Shown piece by piece: positions 46,244 through 58,649 of a DNA stretch of 64,000 nucleotides; positions within the stretch are counted from its first letter, which is position 1; each line of letters opens with the position of its first letter. Source of the stretch: Diphasiastrum complanatum (Eukaryota; Streptophyta; Lycopodiopsida; Lycopodiales; Lycopodiaceae); assembly GCA_029204225.1 (NCBI GenBank), contig CM055097.1, positions 12,404,854 through 12,468,853 of the forward strand, given 5' to 3'. Below the pieces are notes generated by a model, which was given only the letters and a program-made list of their open reading frames with translations, searched no databases and had not been told where the DNA came from. A program made the translations under genes and the position numbers.

Positions 46244-49200
46244 CAAAATTTTTGCTACTTAAAGATTCAATCACCTAGGAGTCATTTCTGCCCCCACGCG
46301 GATGGGGAGCTTCACTATGCTCACAAGGTCTCACAACTCTACTTCTTTCATCAGTTAAAGCTTCATCAAAATTTTCAAGGCTTTAATGCTGGAAGCAAAC
46401 TTTCTTAGATTTCATGTGGATCTAACTGCAAAGCTTGTATTATGTTTTATGATATTGGACATGGCTAATGTGATTAGTGCTACCATTGTTTGTCTAAATT
46501 GTACCTATGAACATGACTTTATTTTAAGGAAGACGCGGGTGTTTTTTTTTTTTTTTTTGTATATAATACTGGTTTGCATTCAAACCACTTTCTGAAAACA
46601 TCTTATAGCATCGATATGAGCCATGTAAGGGATCATGCATGCATGGAAAATAGCAAACGATATTTGGTGAATGGCTAGAAAGTGAAACTTTGCTTTTGCT
46701 TTTCGTTAAGTGGTGGTATGGAATGGATCCATAGCAAGCATGCATCTAATTGAGTGTGTGCATGACTTTCCTAAGTTTGGACCTTGGTTAAAGGCCCAAC
46801 TATCCCACATGCAAGTGGTCATGCATGCATGGAAAATAACAAACGACATTTAGTGAATGGCCAAAAAGTGACTTGTTTTTGTAGAGAATAGACAATATTC
46901 TACCACAAACATGCATGTTGCAGCCGTGAAAGCATAAGTCAATAGAAATTGACATCTATTCAATTCTTGAAAAGGCACCTTTTGTAGCATTTCTTGATAG
47001 ATCATCAGTGAAGTATTGATCAAGAATCAATTAGCTTACACATCAACAAATGAACGAGGGCGGCTGTTCAAAATTTGTAGCGATCATTTTCAATGTCGAT
47101 GAGCTGTTGAAAACCCATAACATCCATATAAAAATCGTGCTCACTTCCACACAACAATTCTACACCAAATAAAGAGGGCTTCTGACTGAATTCCTAAAGA
47201 TTTTGTTGCAAATTTTGTTGTCGATTTCACAAGTGCGTTTGAATAAATTCATGAGAATTTTGCTGTACATTATGATGCAATTTGTTTGCTGTCCTTGTGT
47301 TGATTTTGGCCTTATACAACCAAAGCCATTGCTATTTTGCGTGGATATCTGCTTTGTTGGAAAGAAGAATGATTTGGCTTATGATCCCAGGGCAATGTCA
47401 GTGGAGGGAAAGTCAAAAGATTGGAAGTTTCTTGTGATCCCTAGGAGGAAGGAAATTTAAGAAAAGTAAAAGCCTGTTTTTACAAGCCTGTTTGTTTAAT
47501 CGAGAGGTGAAGAAGGTGAATGTCAAAAATCCATCTTCAAGCCTTCAAAAGTTCAATGCAGGTGTGTCCACTAAAGACTGAATTTCATAATTTTTGTCTA
47601 GTTATATTTCTTATCAGCTCAGTAGTCCTTTCTTCATTGGTTATATGTGCAAGTCGTTTAGAGATTTAAGATTCATATTGGAGGCTTATCTTCATTTCAA
47701 GGGCTAATTTTGCTTTGTATTTTTTGTTGTGTCAACATGCCAGGCAAGAACAAATGACGTTGTTTGATATTCAAATTAGGCTTTTTGGTGTTCTTTAAAA
47801 AAAGTATGCGTATATATGGTTGTTTTCTTTTTTTAGGAGTTTTCAAAAAAGCATTGTGTTCAAAGTTGCTTATTATTTTAACTTAAAAATTTGGGTGTTT
47901 AAACTTTTTGCAGGTTGGATGAAGAGTTGATAGATTGAGATGTGAATACTGAAACATGAATATTCTGAATACTGAAATGTAAATACTCTAAATATTGATC
48001 ATAATACTTTGAATACCGATCGTGCTAATCGTGGAAAGTCAGCAGAGCAGATTATCACCTGGAGTCGTGACAAACATGAAGGCGAAACTCCTATGTCTGA
48101 CACCAGTTTCACTTCAGAGGATTCTTCTTATGACCTTAATATATTCTCTAATGCATTAGACATCGAAGTAAATTATTTCAAATGCTATGAGAATAATGAC
48201 TCATTGGATGATGAAGAAGAATTCTTTGATGTTTACAATGCAGATGATGAATATTGATTGTGATATCATGAACATTGATCATAAAACTTTGCATATTGAT
48301 CGTGATATTCATATTCAACAATTGTCAAAATGTGCATCATGAAATCATAAATATTACATCATGAAATTTATTACTAATGTTGTGAATATTGATTTTGAAA
48401 TCTTAATATTAAGCTATAAAACTATAAATACTTAATAATAAAATTTTCCGTTACTTTTGAAAACTGATTGCAATATTGTAAATATATTATTTTAAGAATT
48501 ATGCATAATTTTGTGACTATTGAGATTGTGACATGATAAATACCCAAATATAATAATAGTAATACTAATAATAATAGTGATAATTTTCATCCATAACAAC
48601 ATCAATAATAATCTTCATTCATTCTAATTGAGTGGTCATTTCTCATGTCAAAAATCTACAAATCTCAGAACACCACAATAATGGCAAGGCCTTTGTGGTA
48701 TGCAACAACGTTCTTGTTTCCTAAGTGATCACTTTATTTTTGGGAATAATTAGATTGGGTAGAATGTTCATGTGGATAATCGATGACCTAGCTGCCATGT
48801 GACATCCAATCATTGGTGCATGTGCTATGTGATAGCTAGCCATTGGCTATTTGCATGAACATTTTGCAAGAAGGTTTCATGTCGAATTGTCAATCTCTCA
48901 TTGGTTGTCCAAATGAACATATAGAGAGTTTGAGAGAAGGTTTGTGTGGCAGCCAATCATTGGTGCATGTAACAGCTAGTCACATGCTATCTACGCGAAC
49001 ATATTGTTAAAAGGTTTTATGCCTAGGTGTCAATCTTCTACTGGTTGTTTACATGAGAGTTTTGGCTAAATGTTTGAATCCCTTTAGAAGCACATATAAA
49101 TCATGTTTGGAGGGGACTTTCTCATCATAAAATGGATATTCGAGTTAGTTCAAAAGAATTTGAGAGGAAATATACTTTGTTTAGGTCATTTTCAAGTTAC

Positions 49201-50299
49201 TTGGAATGGGGTATCACAAGTTTCGATATACGAAACCTATCACCATTACACGTCCTTTAGAAAGAGACTTTCAAGAATGAGCGCAGTTAAAGCCGCAAGG
49301 TTGGTCGGGTCGCCCTACATCTTGCATCTCGTGTTGGTGAAGAGAGTTAAAATGTAAGCACATGATAACGAAAGAATTCTCTACCACCATTGGATGAGGA
49401 TGGGACCTAGACAACAGATTAAATTGAGGTTAAAAGTAGCCTCATCTAGCTTTCAAGCATTTGAGGTACATTTGTGGGACACGACATAGGAAGTACCTTT
49501 TCTCTATTGCCCCCTTTTTTTTTGTTTTTTTAATTCTCTCTCTCTCACACACAGTCTCAGTCTCTCTCTCTCGTTCTCGTTCTCGTGCAGTACTGCTCTC
49601 TCTTTCTTCCGTCGCTCTCGGCGAGCAGCACAGTACGGCAGCAGCGCCTGCTCCAGTCCGTCCTCCACACGCCAGCGTCAAAGATTTAATGGATCAACAG
49701 CCCATTTTTACTTTTCAGCCAGCTGCAGGCATGGCCTTTTCGCAAATGCATCTAATTTTGTCTGTGGATTCACGTCTCTTGTACCAGCTGCTGCTGTTGC
49801 ATCCAGTGCAATGTTTTGAGTACTAGTCTACGAATTGCCGCTGCCCGCACTAGCACTAGCTCAGAACCCAGAACTTGTATTCTTGTTGTTCCGTCTTTTC
49901 TTCTTGGCCTGGAAAGCGTTTAATAGGGAGCTTTTCTTCCTTGCACTCATCTATGTATCAGCTATACCCATGAACTTGGACGCTTGAGCTCATCTCCAAT
50001 TTTCACCTGGTCCAATTGGTGTGGATCTCTGACCTGCCTCCATGTTCTCGGTAAGCATCGTGCCTAGTCACCCAATTAGCATGTGTTGTGTTCTATTCTG
50101 ATTACCTACAAATTGCCGCGATCAGTGGCTAAATTTCTATTCATGTAACTAGCATGTTTTATGTTTCTAGTCTACTAACAAATTGCCAACACCAGTATTG
50201 AACTTTCTTGAAGCCTCTACTTCATCATTGTTCCTTTTAGCGATTTCAAACAGTCCGCTATAACAATTTTCCAGTTGAATGACGATCTGTGATCTGATT
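46244..50299. other. AT-rich region, no confident gene
   Basis: Small open frames at 47203-47460 and 48009-48257 (acidic C terminus '...DEEEFFDVYNADDEY') have no recognised domain. The second lies between stretches rich in a degenerate 'aatattgatc' word. A 147-base tandem duplication is at 48806-49080. At 49500-49830 a T-rich and CT-rich stretch precedes 'MDQQPIFTFQPAAGMAFSQ', which might be a first exon, but nothing downstream supports it. Confidence 0.45.
48806..49080. repeat. diverged 147-bp tandem duplication
   Basis: Two units start with 'ccaatcattggtgcatgt' at 48806 and 48953 and share 'agctag', 'gaacat', 'aaggttt.atg' and 'gtcaatct' in order. Confidence 0.8.
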
Positions 50300-51250
50300 G
50301 CCACAACTAATCAGCACACGACAAAGACAAGATACAGTTACGCTTACTCTCTCTCACAATACAGTTGTAACGCTCTCCCACTGTACAGTTTTGTAATTGT
50401 CTGACGGGCATATGTTTCTGAATAATCCAAGGTTTCCATTTGACTACAACCTTTAGCAACCAGTTTGGCCGGATAGCTTGATATGTGTCAACGTTCCCTT
50501 CTGCCTTGTACTTAACCTTAAACACCCATTTGTTTCCTATCACTCTCCTTCCGTAAGCCTTCCGTTAGGTGGGTCCACCAATTCCGAGGCTTCATTGTCT
50601 TACATCAAGTCCAATTCTTTTTCATTGCCTCTTCCCAGAAAATCCCATTCATTGCTTTCCTGTGCATCTGCTAACTTGGTTGGTTCTTTCACCCTTTTTG
50701 ATGCAAGTGTAACAAAACTCATATCATGGTATCTTTCGGGCATCCTTTAGTTTCTGGTTGATCTCTTGGGTGTTTGATCCTCTTCATAAAAATTGACGTC
50801 TCTAGACAATAATGTATTCATCTGTGCTAGGTCATTGATCTTGTACCCGAAGCAATCTATTGGGTACCCAACGAATATATCTGGAATCCCACGCGCAAAC
50901 AACTTCTTTCTGAGCTCTTCTGGGACATGTGCATACGTTCTGCACTAGAAAATCCTCATATGCTCTACAAAGGGCTTCTTTCCTGACCAAATTGTTTATA
51001 AGGTCACGTCTTCCCTAGAGTATGGGATTTCATTTCAGGACATGCACTGCTGTGCAAACAGCTTGGGCCCATAGGAATCTAGACTAATCTTTCTTGTAAA
51101 GCATGCATCTCGCCAAGTTCTGAATGGTGCAATTCTTCCTCTCAGCAAGTTCATTTTGCTAAGGGGTATAGGCCATGGTAAATTCCTGCTGTATACCTTT
51201 TTCTCAGCATATTTTTTTGAACTTCCTTAAATACTCTCCCCTGTTGTTTG
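50300..51250 (-). pseudogene. Ty1/copia integrase-reverse transcriptase fragment (A)
   Basis: Minus-strand copia pieces in shifting frames: 'EKGIQQEFTMAYTP' with a stop, 'QNELAERKNCTIQNLARC' (integrase core, including the conserved E), 'TYAHVPEELRKKLFA', 'IFVGYPIDCFGYKI' (integrase end) and, near 50540, 'GNKWVFKVKYKAEGNVDTY' (reverse transcriptase start). The polymerase is then lost at about 50300. It directly follows fragment B, and the two together resemble one pol gene in which integrase sequence is duplicated. Confidence 0.85.
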
Positions 51251-52640
51251 ACCTTCCTTGAAGATGGAGATAGACTTTATATGCTTTGCTAACTTCACTA
51301 TCATACAAAGTGTACCCTTTGCATAATTTGGATCCTCTTTGGATCTGTCCTCAACAAAGGGGATGAGTATAACAAATACATCCAAAAATCTTGAGATGTT
51401 CAACATTAAGTTATCATCATAAAGAACTTGATAAGGTGCCTTACCATCGAATGGCTCACTAGGCAAGTTATCATCACAAAGAACTTGATAAGGTGCCATA
51501 CCATTGAATGGCTCACTAGGCAATATGTTCCACATATGGTTGGCACACAAGATAGCTTCACCCCAAAAAAATAATGGAAAAGACTTTTCAAGTCTCATGG
51601 CTTTGGCACATTCACATAATGTCCTATTCTTCTTTTCTGAAATTCCATTTTGTTGTGGAGTCTGAGGGCAAGTTCCCTCTTGATCCCATGTGTGCTGCAA
51701 AACTGCCACCATTATCAGATCTGAAGGCCTTGATTTTCTTCTTAAACTGATGTTCTTAAACTTGATGAAAGTATCCAGCACTTGAGCTTTGCTCTTTCGA
51801 ATGCACACCCAGATGTACTTGCTAAAGCCATCAATGAATGTTACACTCTTATGTCAAAGCTTAACTAAAGATAAGCCTTCATGTACATTCATTGATCATT
51901 TTATAGAAGGAAGAGTAGCTACAAGCTCATAGAGATTACCTTGCTTAACTCCTTTAGCTACTCTATCTCTTGATAAAGCAAGCATCATCACAAAACTCTG
52001 ATTTATGGCCTTTCTCTACCACTTGCCCTACTCCTATCAAGTTTTTAGTAAGAGTAGGCACATACAAAACATCATTAGGTCTCGAGCTTCTATTTGTGCT
52101 TAGGAATATAGGAATACTTTTTACGCCCTCAATAACACATTGTCGATCATTAATAGTTTAGATGACGCGTTTAGATCCATCTAGGAAGTGATAGAGGAGG
52201 AATGCTTTGTGTGACTAGTTATATGCGAACTAGCACCACTATCTATCCACCATGGATCTAACTCATTTGTAGAAGAAACAAGACAATAAGAGACCATCAT
52301 AAGTGAGTTTTCATCAGTCTCATTGCTGAAGTTACCTTGCATACCGTCAACTTTTAGATCCATTTTCTTCTGGTAACACTCTTTGGCAAAATGGCCAAGC
52401 TTACCCTAGTAGAAAAGTGGATGTGTGGCTTATTCTTCTTGGTGTCACCACTTGTAGAAGGTGTGCCTTCTCCATATGACTTTGTCCATGGCTTGCTACT
52501 CCATTTGCCTTTGCCTTTGTTTGCTCTTGCCTTCGGTGAAGAAGGCCTCTTCATCACCACCACTAGGAGAAGCATGTCCTTGGGTTTTGGTGTTTGCCAA
52601 TTTGTGTTGTTCTGTGACCAAAACACTGCCGTCAATGATG
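51227..52640 (-). pseudogene. Ty1/copia gag-protease-integrase fragment (B)
   Basis: From 52635: a K/S/P-rich gag tail and a degraded zinc knuckle ('GKLGHFAKECYQK' readable near 52370-52410), then protease 'WWIDSGASSHITSH' (52260). A long decayed gap follows, then integrase from 51808 ('TFIKFKNISLRRKS', 'QTPQQNGISEKKNRTLCE', 'FFWGEAILCANHMWNILPS'). Here a 19-codon segment is duplicated in frame ('LPSEPF.G.APYQVL.DDN' twice, 51410-51466 and 51467-51523). It ends with 'EDPNYAKGTL' near 51330 and runs into fragment A. Confidence 0.88.
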
Positions 52641-53226
52641 TGGATGAATCTATATTAAATATTCCAAAGTGACTCTACTAGAAGGTGAGAAGGTCCTAAT
52701 TTGAATTAGACAGCCTTCTGGGCATGTAAACATGGCTCTAGGTTGTGTTTTGACATATCATTTTGATGCATTCATTGACGATATAAGCCTATGAACATAG
52801 TTTAGGGCGAATCATGGATAACTATTTCGGTGCATGCTTGTGTTAAATTATCTTCATGTTATTGTTAGGCAACTTTAGATAAATATCAAGGGAGGTAGCA
52901 TGGGGGCATCCATTATAATCAATAAATGTTTTTCCCTTTTCTATCCTTGCTCAAAGAGTATAAAAGGGGAACCCTTAATAAAATTCTTTTGTTACTCTAT
53001 AGGCCAAACTTTTAGTTAAGTAGGAAATTTCGTGCTAAGACCAAGGCATATATTATAAGTGTATATTTTTAAAAGTGATAGTTTTATAAGTGAATGGTTT
53101 TTATTGTAGCTTATAATTGAAATGTTGATGACAAGGTAGAACTTTGTCTAAGTAGACAATATATATTGTATATGAATGAACATTTGACTTGTTGGCTTGT
53201 TGTAGCAGCTCAATCTTCAAGTTGAT
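52641..53226. other. no gene recognised
   Basis: AT-rich DNA after the copia fragments. 'gtataaaaggggaac' near 52966 resembles a TATA box about 260 bases before the small open frame at 53227. Confidence 0.4.
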
Positions 53227-53293
53227 ATGGCAACTAAATGGATCTTTTGGGTGGTAATTGTGGGAGTCTTATTTGGACTTGCTTCTACTCAAG
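53227..53293 (+). CDS. possible signal-peptide first exon
   Basis: ATG followed by 'MATKWIFWVVIVGVLFGLAS', then TQ and a donor-like CAAG|GTAAAAC. A lysine near the start, a 15-residue hydrophobic core and a small-residue end (LAS) fit a signal peptide for secretion. A TATA-like box lies about 260 bases upstream. No second exon was found before transposon sequence takes over at 53400, so either a long intron follows or the frame is chance. Confidence 0.3.
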
Positions 53294-53399
53294 GTAAAAC
53301 ATATCACTTTTTCCACTTTTGATTGGTTTTTGGTCCTTGAAGCATCCTTCACAATGCGTGGTTTTATATGGAGACATATATCTTAATGTGCTTCATGCC

Positions 53400-53587
53400 C
53401 AAATGATAGATTTGATTAGTACATCCAAATGGTAATATCATCATGAGACACTTCATTGCATTCTAAAAGAGAAGTATAACTTGCACTAAAAATTGAACTC
53501 ATTTACTATATGATAAGTTGATCATAAGCTCCACATGCATGAAATTCAATGTCGCAGACATGCTCGCAAAAAGATGTAAGCAAATAG
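53400..53587 (+). pseudogene. possible copia RNase H tail
   Basis: 'FNVADMLAKRCK' near 53550 resembles the 'NVADMLTK' end of copia RNase H, and 'HCILKEKY' lies upstream in another frame. The fragment is short and decayed, and its right end meets the LTR-like repeat at 53588. Confidence 0.35.
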
Positions 53588-53933
53588 AGGATAACCCCTA
53601 AGATGAGGATAGGAGAACACAATAGAAGAGACTATGGAGCCAAACCGCCCAACCAATCCTAGATCAAACCTAGATCTAGCCCCCAAGCCATGCCATGTGA
53701 AGCAAGAGGAGAAGAGAGAAACTAGTAACCTAAAACCCAATATGTCGACGGGAGAATCCCTACCTCATTATATAGAGAGTAGAGAGTGTCTGGGTCCCCT
53801 CAAGGTTATTAGTCACAAACTGGCCTCGACATGGAATTAAATCTCGGCGTGACCAATAATCTTGAACACTTGAGGGCCGATCTACCATATTAGGACTATG
53901 CCAGGTCCTTAACCGAATATGGCCATAACATCT
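53588..53933 (-). repeat. LTR-like repeat, minus orientation
   Basis: On the minus strand it starts TGTTATGGCCATATTCGG at 53932 and ends 'ggggttatcctct'. It is the reverse complement of most of 58650-59108 but lacks about 110 bases present there. It interrupts the start of a gypsy gag frame at 53934, so it looks like an inserted or rearranged LTR. Its far end is not a canonical CA. Confidence 0.75.
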
Positions 53934-56631
53934 GCAAAGCTGCTTATCATTTTACTGATTTTGTTGACAGGTGGTGGCACAAGTCATTGAAGTCCAATCA
54001 GGCTCCTTCCACCTGGGTTGATGTCAAACGAGCTTTTGATGCTCAGTTCATTCCTCCACATGAACATGTACGTGTGATGGATACTAGGTTTTAATTGTCA
54101 GAGGTGGTACACAATGCAGAAATATACGATAAGTATATGGAAGTGCTTATTAAGATACCAGAGGAGATTCTTCAATGGCTCGTGGTGCACAAGTTCATCT
54201 TTGGCCTTCGTGAAGAGTTGAGACCTTCATTGTTTAATAAAGGTTGCAAAACTTTGGAAGAGGCAATTGTAACAATGGTCAACTTTGAAGGAAATGTGCG
54301 CAACAAGACTGAATCTGGAGTGGCAAGTTGGCCCCAAAAGAAGGGTTCACAATTGTCCGGCCAAGCTAATCAGAAGGCTTTTTTCAAAAGGATCCCATCC
54401 AGATGCAGCAACTTTGAAGCGCAAGTCGACATCTCCTATGGCTCGTCATGCTTATGACAAGTCTCCCCTCACTCCAGAGCAAAAGGATAAGGCCAAGAAA
54501 GATGAATTATATTTTTTTGTCATAGTAAGCATCTTTTCAAGCATATTCCCCGACACAAGTGCAAGAAGTTCCATGCATTACAACAACGTCAAGATGAGGG
54601 CAAGGATGAGAAAATTTTGGTTGACAATAGTAGGCAACAATGAGGACACTAGACATGTCATGACTGTCTTGGTGGGGAAGATTGCTCCAGAGACACTCGG
54701 TTGCTTTTTGTCCACCAAGACACGTGAAGCCTATCAATTTCCAGATACTGAGCTAATACGCATGAGGGAGAAGTTGGAAGGTCATGATGTGCTTGTCTTA
54801 TTTAACATGAGTTCCTTACATAATATTATTGATTCACACATGGCGAAGTAGTTTGCTTAGCTATTGTTCCTTCTGATTACCGCTATACAATTGAGATGCT
54901 AGATGGTAAGGGAACAGAGGTTTGGGATAATAGAATCTCTTGGGCATCTTTCCTATTCAGACATATGTCGAGAAGTTAGAATTTGGGATCACTATATTAG
55001 CTAAGTTTGATATTGTACTTGGTAAGCAGTGGGATGTGAGTGCGTAGGCCGCTATAAATTTCACTTTGCATGTGTATAGATTTAGACATGAGGGTATGTC
55101 TAGTGTCCTAAAGGGGGAGAGACCATCTATCGAAGGTCCTCTTATCACCTATATGCAAATAAAGAGAATGGACTTGCAGTATTTGTGGTTGTGTTATGTG
55201 AGTGTTGATTCTAGTTTTGACAGCAATCAAATAACCATACTAACGATCCACATGCAACTTCATCTATTTTTGCATCTTCTAGAGCACATGCATCTGGATT
55301 ACAGCAAACATTCAGCAAGTGAGCTACAGAAGTCCATCCGCGCTCAATTTAAACATATATTAATCAGCGACATGCCAGAGGGATTGCCATCTAGAAGGAA
55401 TGTTGAGCATTGTATTGAGCTCATTCTAGGTGCAAGTTCTATATGTAAGCCTCCTTATAGGATGAGCCTGAAAGAGGATGACGAAGTCAGAAGGATGTTG
55501 GATGAATATTTTAAGATGTAGTATGTCCCTCCCAATTATTCACCCTTCATCTCTCCTATTTTAGTTGTTAAGAAAAAGGATGGTAGTTTTTGGATGTGCG
55601 TTGATGACAAGGGATTGAATAAAATCACTATAAAGCACATATGTTCGATACACATGATTGATGATCTACTGGATGCGTTGCAGGGTGCAACAATTTTCTA
55701 TAAGATAGATCTCAAGTGGGTACCATCATTAACAGATTCGAGATGAAGACGTCCTGAAGAAGACCTTTTGAACCCGTTTTGGGCATTATGAATTTTTTGA
55801 TTATGCAGCAACCACAACGTGACTATATGGGCAACTTTGTCATCAATTTTGTTGACGATATATTGGTCTATAGTAAGGCAGTAGTGGAGCATGAAATTCA
55901 TGTCCAGACCATATATGGCAAGTTACAAGCTTCTGCTCTGTATGCCAATGCTCAAAAGACCGAATGGTGTAAGACTCGTTTCAAGTATTTGGGTCGCATA
56001 GTGATAGCTGAGGGTATTACGGTTGACCCAACCAAGGTGGCTGCGATTAAGAACTGGCCAAGGCCTATCAATATATACCAGTTGCAATATTTTTTGGGCT
56101 TTTGTAAGTTCTACCAGAGGTTCGTTAGGAACTATTCTTGGGTAGTTGCTCTTTTAACGGACTAGTTACAGAAGAACAACACTATAGTTCGATGGAGTGT
56201 TGAAGTTCAACACAATTTCGGTGGCCATGGCTCCAGTTCTCAAGATTGTTGCTAATCAAACACCGTTTGACCTAGAGACAGATGCTAGTGGCATTGTCAT
56301 AGGTGCAATGTTGAGCCAAGAGGGTAAAGCAATAGCCTTTGAGAGTAAAAACTTGACACCAGCTCAACAAAGATATCCCACACACAAGCAGGAGCCATAT
56401 GCAATCATACATGTGCTCAAGGTGTGGCAACATTATTTATACTACCCCAAGTTTTATGTGTACACTGTACACAAACCATCATACTTTGAAGATCATAAGG
56501 AGCGACAATTGCAAAATCATCTCCTCCAAAAGTATCCAATGACTTGGAAAGGGCATCCATTGTCAAATGCTACCTACGAGGCGCAACAATGTTTGCAAAA
56601 GTCTTACCCGAAGTTTGTCATCGAGGACTGA
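53934..56631 (+). pseudogene. Ty3/gypsy chromovirus polyprotein, integrase deleted
   Basis: Plus-strand gypsy polyprotein in several frames. Gag: 'FVDRWWHKSLKSNQ', 'TWVDVKRAFDAQFIPP', 'IFGLREELRPSLF'. Protease trace at 54790-54850 ('SSLHNIIDSHMAK', catalytic D lost). Reverse transcriptase: 'MPEGLPSRRNVEHCIELI', 'SPILVVKKKDGSFWMCVDD', 'ALQGATIFYKIDLK', 'FVDDILVYS', 'FLGFCKFYQRFVRNYS'. RNase H: 'FDLETDASGIVIGAMLSQ', 'YPTHKQEPYAIIHVLKVW'. Then, without any integrase, the frame passes into a chromodomain end: 'HKERQLQNHL', 'TWKGHPLSNATYE', 'YPKFVIED' and a stop at 56629-56631. The chromodomain places it among chromoviruses. Several stops make it dead. Confidence 0.92.
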
Positions 56632-58649
56632 TGACTTGCCAGAGAAGGGAAGGATTGTTAGTTTGACTCTAGCATGACCTCGGGAGTCAGCACGGCCAAT
56701 TGCCAGAGAGGGCATGAGGCCAAGTATTGGTGAAGGCCAGTAACCAAAGTGGTCAGTGTTCGCAAGTCACATGTGACATGCATGCAAGGTGGACTATTCA
56801 CCCACAGTTGGATGCCATGTGCCAGGTGACAGGAATAGCAGGTAGGACTCATAGAGGGGGTGGGAGGTTGATTCTACACACCAGCCTTTTAGTTTCAAAA
56901 TCTTGGAGAGAGGTTTGAAACAATGATCACATCGGAGCACTTGGAGTTACATCCCGGTTAGAAGTGCTGAGTTCTCAAAGGAGGTTTGGAATTGGAATTT
57001 GTTAATTCTTGGAGCTCTTCAAAATTGTTGGTAATGTGCCTATCGTCATGTTTTAATTTTGAAGGAGAAGCTGAGAATTAGTCTTGTAATTTCATTCTGA
57101 ATTTTCTGGTTTTTGAGAAGAATTCCAATTCATGTTTTATGATTTGCAAGTGTGAATCATGTGGCTTGTTGCTTGGACTCACATACTTTGGAGATTTGGA
57201 TAGATGCAAGTTATGTTTGGTGGTAGGATTCATGCATGACTAACTTTGTTTAATGGTTGATTCATGAAAATCAATTTTTCCAGAAGAATTAAACTATTAG
57301 TGATGCTGTTACATGAATCTATTTACAGCCAAAGTATAACAAGGTGTGAACTGCAATTCTGTCATTTCTCTAGATAGTTGTTGAGAATAAGCTGTTTTGT
57401 AGTTGAATCCTGCAAACCAGGCCATTTCATCAGTATGATTCCTAGTTTTCTTGGATAAACTGTGAAGTTTCTGGGGAAAATAGGGACAGGGTATATACTG
57501 GTTGAAATACCACATGCATGAGTGTGAGAGGAGCAGTAATTCTGGTTAGTGAGCCATTATCAGCGTTTAGGCCTCTTCTTAAGCTCGTTTTTGAGATTTG
57601 AAGCCTTGGATTGCTATTGTAAGCCATGAGACAACAGGTTCTAGCACTGTGGTTGTATTCTCAATTTTTTTGTTTTGCGTAAGAGTTGCAGACAGAGGTC
57701 CCAGGTGCTATGTTGGTCTTCAGGCTTTGTTCTGCCTGTAATGTCAGATTCGAAAACAGTAGGCAGACTGTTGTCTTGTGGTCATTATATTAGGATTATA
57801 AGGAATTGTGATGATTCTTAAGTGTGGTGATTAATTCTTCTTCTATTAATTGAGTAAGAATTCAGATCAGTGTTTTGAATATCTTTACTCCAGAATTATT
57901 GAGAACCTATGGATCTCATAGACATTCTCACAAGGAAAGTTATCTTACTTATGGAGAATTTAATTTATCTAGTGGATGCTATTCTGCTACAGTTTATGGT
58001 CTGCAGATGCTTGAGTACAGTTTTTTCTTTTGATTGGATCTCCAGTTATTAAAGGGGACAGACAAATCTATTGAGATGAATGGGTGCTATTTTCTTGCAT
58101 TTGATACTAGAAACAGAAGCATTTAACTCAAGAGTATCCGAGATACTCAGAGTTGAGTTTTAATCATTCTATATCTTAATGATTCTCCTAGAGATTCTAG
58201 TTGAATGAATTATCATATCTTAGAATTATATACTAAGGATAGTTGTACTTGGAAGCTTTATATAAATTGTCTGCCAGAGTTTGTGGATGATTTCAGACTG
58301 TAATTATTATTATTTTTCTTTAACTTTAGTCTCCTAAGTTAGGGCATATTTCACTCAGTGGTTCATGTAAGTGTTTTACATGAGGGTCATGTCACTAACT
58401 TGTGTTGAGTGTAATTTGTTTGAGAAATTTATTGCTTAGTGTACTTTTCAAACTTGAGCTGTACTCCAGAACAGAGATTAACAATTGGAAATTGGTTTAT
58501 CTCTGAGTACTTGTTTGATATGAAAGTCAAACTAAGGATAATGGTTTTCTCGGTTACTATTGAAAGTTAAAGGAACTGTTCCTGTGATTCTTTCCTGTTT
58601 TAAGGAGCTTCTAAGGATAGAAGCAGTTTATGGAGGGAAGAATGTTATG
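56632..58649. other. no gene; probable non-coding part of the gypsy element
   Basis: A purine string 'agagaagggaaggat' follows the polyprotein stop and precedes TGTTAGTTTGAC at about 56657. A second purine string, 'atggagggaagaa', precedes TGTTATGG at 58650. Either could mark a polypurine tract and LTR start. The 2 kb in between has no recognisable coding region. Confidence 0.45.

Noticed and set aside
49461-49826. 121-residue frame rich in Ser/Arg/Leu
   Set aside because: Begins in T-rich and CT-repeat DNA. 'MDQQPIFTFQPAAG' inside it could be an exon, but no splice partner was found.
54537-54737. 66-residue minus-strand cysteine-containing frame
   Set aside because: Antisense of the gypsy gag/protease region.
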